A stretch of DNA of 64,000 nt. It comes from Antilocapra americana (Eukaryota; Chordata; Mammalia; Artiodactyla; Antilocapridae). This document shows, one piece after another, positions 60,476-64,000 of this stretch (positions within the stretch are counted from its first letter, which is position 1; the number at the start of each line of letters is the position of its first letter). The stretch covers positions 12,760,490-12,824,489 of the forward strand of contig ML661885.1 of the NCBI GenBank assembly GCA_007570785.1, read 5' to 3'. The position numbers were made by a program, and so were the translations under genes. The notes under the pieces are model-generated. The model was not told where the DNA came from, searched no databases, and saw only the letters and a program-made list of their open reading frames with translations.

Positions 60476-60730
60476 CACATCATGTGATTAATAATAATCA
60501 ATAGTCAATCAATCAATTAATAATAATACAATAGAGCCTCAGAAATGTAATTACTGGATCAAAGGGTGTGACCTTATTTACAGCAATTATATGCACTGTC
60601 AAATTATGTTCCAAAAAGGCTGCCTTAATTTATAATCCCCTCAGCAGGGTATCACAGATCTTGTTTAACCAGAATTCATAACAAATACTATGATTTTCAC
60701 AAATGTTTTGCAAGATTGAAGACTACGGGC
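60476..60730 (-). repeat. Ancient L1M LINE fragment, part 3
   Basis: TGTAATTACTGGATCAAAGG, CAAATTATGTTCCAAAAAGG and TTATAATCCCCTCAGCAGGG continue the L1M after the BovB insertion. Confidence 0.65.
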
Positions 60731-61057
60731 ATGACCTATTTTCTAATGTAAACTGGTTACTAATAATTTAGTATCTTTCAGATGTTCATGAGATTTCACT
60801 TTTACTTGGATGGAAGAATGTTAAGTCAGGGATCTGGCACGGACACTGCAAACTGAGGTTGGCAAAGCATCTGATTTACTGCTTGTGCAAAGATGGAAGC
60901 ACAAGCGGCTCATAATGAACCATCTGAGGAACTTTTAAAACATGGCTTTCCAGGCTCCACCCCAGACCAACTAGAACTCTCTGCAGAAGGACCCCAGACG
61001 GTCAGCAGAAGCCTGTCCAACCCTGACTAGAAAGGAAGAGCAGCCCTGAGAACTCCT

Positions 61058-61281
61058 GGGCTTCCCAGGGGGCGCTAGTGGTAAAGAACCCGCCTGCCAA
61101 CCCAGGAGACACAGGAGATGTGGGCTGGATCCCTGGGTTGGGAAGATCCCCTGGAGGAGAGCATGGCAACCCACTCCAGTATTCTTGCCTGGAGAATTCC
61201 ATGGACAGAGGAGCCTGGCGGGCTACAGTCCATGGGGTCACAAAGAGTCAGACACGACTCAAGTGACTTAGCACACACACA
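61058..61281 (+). repeat. Bov-tA SINE with CTCF-like core in its head
   Basis: GGGCTTCCCAGGGGGCGCTA to CAGACACGACTCAAGTGACT and a CACACACA tail. CCAGGGGGCGCTA (61065-61077) matches the core of the CTCF motif; the three bases upstream do not. Confidence 0.95.
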
Positions 61282-61497
61282 AGGGCTGGGAGGTAACAGC
61301 AAGTTAGTCAAGGCTGGTGGAGTAGCATTCCTGGTGTTAATTAACTGATTATTACAAACAGACAAAAGTCTCTAGTCTAGTTTGTTTTTCATCAATGACT
61401 GAAGAAAAAAATTATTTATCAGAGAGGATGATGACACAGAGGATACTTAAACAATTAAGAGTACTTTTCTGAAAATCTTAACATTAGCCAGTTAAAA

Positions 61498-61572
61498 AGA
61501 GAAGCCTGGCTAGCAGGCTATGGTCCATGGGATCGCAGAGTCGAATATGACTGAGCAACAGAACAACAATAA
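61498..61572 (+). repeat. BovA fragment
   Basis: GAAGCCTGGCTAGCAGGCTA, GTCCATGGGATCGCAGAGTC and ATATGACTGAGCAACAG, the 3' part of BovA only. Confidence 0.85.
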
Positions 61573-61574
61573 TA

Positions 61575-62570
61575 AGTCTTTGTATTATTAAAACAATGGG
61601 AACACCTACAAAATCACAATAAAAAAAGGAAAGGAAAATCCCTCACAATCTATTTTAACATGTTCAGTATTTGAACTGGAGTAGAGGAGAAACTTCTCTC
61701 ACATATGTTTACCACTATTTTTCTTTTTCTGTCTTGAGTTTCTTTCCAAATACAGTCCATAAGAGTTCTGCTCCATCCTACATCTCTTCCTGTGCCTCTC
61801 AAGTCCCTACAGTGTGGTAACCAATTCCCTTACATCCTTAACCCAGGAACAGGGCTACTTTGGGGGCCCTCCTTTCAGGCCCCCGCCCATGGTCCATTCC
61901 AACAGAAGCTGCTGGTCCTCTTACAACACATGTCCTGGGAATGAGATGGGGGTGCAGATTGCCCTCTGCTTTCCTGAGAGCAGGCACCAGGCCAATGCTC
62001 AACAACAAGGGTGACCCTGAATAAAAATCTCCACTCCTTGGAAACCCATGCCTTAAAACACCCCCAATCTACGTTCCGGCCTGAGACTAACCAATAGGCC
62101 ACCTAATCCTTCACCTTCACTGAAAATGTTGGTGTTCGACTAGCTCTTCCTCTCTAGCCCACCCCTGGCCCCCACCCTGAGTAACCTCATAGACCCTCCT
62201 ATCTCAACTCTAGCAGCGGCCACTGCCTCCTGTGACCCCACCCCAAACCTTGTTCTCACCCAGAACTGGTACACATGCAAAGCCACTTCTGGTCCACAGC
62301 TTTCGGGCATGCAGACTTGCTTTCTGTCTTCCTCCTCCATGGCAATCTTCATGGGTCTTGCCTTCTGTCTTCTTCCTCCACAGCAGTCCTCATGAACTGA
62401 GGCCCTCACCTCTCTGCTCATCGCATTTCTCTCTGCACCTCCCTAGATTCCCTACCATCAGGCTCCTATTCACGTCTCTTTTCACAGAGTTACTTTTGCA
62501 AAACGTAACCTCAAGTTTCCCCTCCTCACCCTTACCCCTGTAAGTGGGAATATCATACAGCTAAAGGTAG
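61575..62570. other. Unclassified stretch, pyrimidine-rich from about 61730
   Basis: 61575-61729 is ordinary AT-rich intron. From about 61730 to 62560 the plus strand is C- and T-rich with few stops in places (for example the frame 62232-62543). I recognise no domain or named repeat; an old LTR or unique intron are both possible. Confidence 0.3.
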
Positions 62571-62572
62571 CG

Positions 62573-62790
62573 AGGGATTCCTTGGTGGCTCAGATAATAA
62601 ACAGTCTGCCCACAATACGGGAAACCTGGGTTTGATCCCTGGGTTGGGTTGCAAAGATCCCCTGGAGAAGAGAATGGCAACTCACACCAGTATTCTTGGC
62701 TGGAGAATTCACTAGAGGAGTCTAGTGAGCTAACACCCATGGAGTCACAAGAGAGTCAGACATGACTGAGTGGCTCACACACACACAAGG
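62573..62790 (+). repeat. Bov-tA SINE
   Basis: GGGATTCCTTGGTGGCTCAG to AGTCAGACATGACTGAGTGG and a CACACACA tail. Confidence 0.93.
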
Positions 62791-62967
62791 TTGGAGGGGC
62801 CCCCTCAGACCACTCAAGGTCTCTTAACTTGCCTTACATCCAGAGTCCTGCCCATCGATCCTTTCCTTTGTTCTTCAGTCAGCTCTTTCTCTTAACCCTA
62901 ATAGGTAAACAGCGTTCCAACAGCTATTTCCAGCTTTGACCACTTTGGCTAATGGCTGCTTCATCTG

Positions 62968-63000
<33 letters not shown>
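62968..63000. repeat. (ATT)11 microsatellite
   Basis: Eleven uninterrupted ATT units; probably variable between individuals. Confidence 0.97.
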
Positions 63001-63003
<3 letters not shown>

Positions 63004-63029
63004 ATATCCACCTGAATATCAACTTCCTT

Positions 63030-63239
63030 TTGTTGCTATTTCAGTCGCTAGGTTGTGTCCAACTCTTCACAACCCCATGGACTTTAGTCTGCCAGGCTCC
63101 TCTGTCCATGGGATTTTCCAGGCAAGAATACTGGCATGGGCAGCCATTTCCTCCTCCAAAGGATCTTCCTGACTCAGGAATCGAACCCGTGTCTTGCACA
63201 TTGCAGGTGGATTCTTTACCCTTGAGCTACCAGGGAATT
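63030..63239 (-). repeat. Bov-tA SINE
   Basis: Inverted Bov-tA from GCTATTTCAGTCGCTAGG to GAGCTACCAGGGAATTC. Confidence 0.94.
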
Positions 63240-64000
63240 CTTCCCTTCCTTTTACTCACACAGAAACCCACTGCTCTCTTCAATGTCACTCCTGTCATTC
63301 CTGGCTTCTTGGAGGCTGTGTGACCCTTCTCCCCTTGTAAACAACCCCATTTCCTATTTCCCTCCCTATTTTCTTTGAATCTTTGCTACTAAAGTTCTCT
63401 TCAGCCAAAGTCTACCCTTTTATTTTTTTGCCTATATTCACCTCTAACCCCACTCAAGTCCGTTCCCCTCCTTGAGCCTAAATCCTTCTCCAGCAACCAT
63501 ACAATCTCACATCTTTCCTTCACATATGTACCTGTCCCAAGACTACAGGCCAGTGCTCCTTTACCCCAAAGAATTTAGAATTCAGATAGATAGATACATT
63601 TTAATTTTAGAAAGAGAAAACATGGCATACGGCATATTTCATAACATCCCCACAGGGCCCTGTGTGCACTTTCTGTAATCAAATTCAATATTATTTCTGC
63701 AGTGAAATGTATGAATATTCACACTGAGTGGGACAAATGAAGATTATAAGTCATTCCATATCCATTCAGGTCAGGTTTTACCACCAAAGGAGTTATAAAA
63801 ACCTTTCCTGTTTCAGACTTTGTTTAATTTTGAGATTCAAGTAAGGGAATACAAGCCTGAGGTTTATTCCTATTCACTTCCACTTACTTTATGATCCAAA
63901 ACAATTACACACCTCCGCCCCACCTCCAGTGAAAATGCCTCCCTTGTTCCTCATAATATTTGAAGGTTAAGTCTAGAGAAAGGGTGGCACCTGTGTTGTG

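Larger units (their letters stand above)
42973..64000 (-). other. NCOA2 5' intron(s) (at least 21 kb, upstream of the start exon)
   Basis: Non-coding and repeat-rich. Stretches 42973-44330, 45585-46160, 47000-47590, 48115-51020, 52510-53630, 54700-55555, 55800-56600, 56830-57300, 57580-58900, 60770-61050, 61575-62570 and 63245-64000 hold no gene or clear repeat that I recognise. No CpG island or first-exon promoter is visible. Confidence 0.75.

Noticed and set aside
62952..63323. 123-residue frame with a polytyrosine stretch
   Set aside because: The tyrosines come from an ATT microsatellite and the remainder from an inverted Bov-tA; no real protein.

Overview
The window is nuclear DNA from a ruminant, most likely cattle or a close bovid. 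The evidence is dense SINEs of the Bov-tA/BovA type, BovB (RTE) LINE fragments and a ruminant-type L1 3' end, together with older mammal-wide MIR, L2 and L1M debris. Coding density is under 1%, and there are no prokaryotic features.

One gene is recognisable. Four exons on the minus strand encode the N-terminus of nuclear receptor coactivator 2 (NCOA2; also called SRC-2, TIF2 or GRIP1). In transcript order they are: 42972-42868, which carries 19 nt of 5' UTR, the start codon at 42953-42951 and codons 1-28; 40208-40036, the bHLH exon; 5244-5141, a linker leading to PAS; and 670-493, the start of the PAS-A domain. Splice sites are canonical, and the reading frame runs without interruption through residue 180 plus one base of codon 181. 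Introns measure 2,659, 34,791 and 4,470 bp. The rest of the gene lies beyond position 1. The promoter and probably most or all of the 5' UTR exons lie beyond position 64000, and there is no CpG-island promoter in the window.

Everything else reads as intron. By region: 671-5140 has a CHR SINE, an AT-rich microsatellite, an X-box-like palindrome and an L1 3' end. 5245-40035 is a long intron with many SINEs, a 0.8-kb BovB reverse-transcriptase remnant (28745-29585), a ruminant L1 3' end (31764-32238), and a BovB copy inserted into a CHR SINE. 40209-42867 has a BovA inserted in an old L1M. 42973-64000 has a run of three Bov-tA copies, a multiply nested L1M/L1/BovB locus and a possible small 5' UTR exon.

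I found no sign of an undescribed multi-gene system. The points most worth a second look are a minimal upstream reading frame whose stop overlaps the NCOA2 start codon; a G4-capable G-rich tract just downstream of the PAS-A exon donor site, which is C-rich in the transcript; a perfect RFX-type X-box palindrome in an intron; a CTCF-like core inside a Bov-tA; and several insertions with clear target-site duplications. Repeat family names come from recognising consensus phrases, not from a database search.
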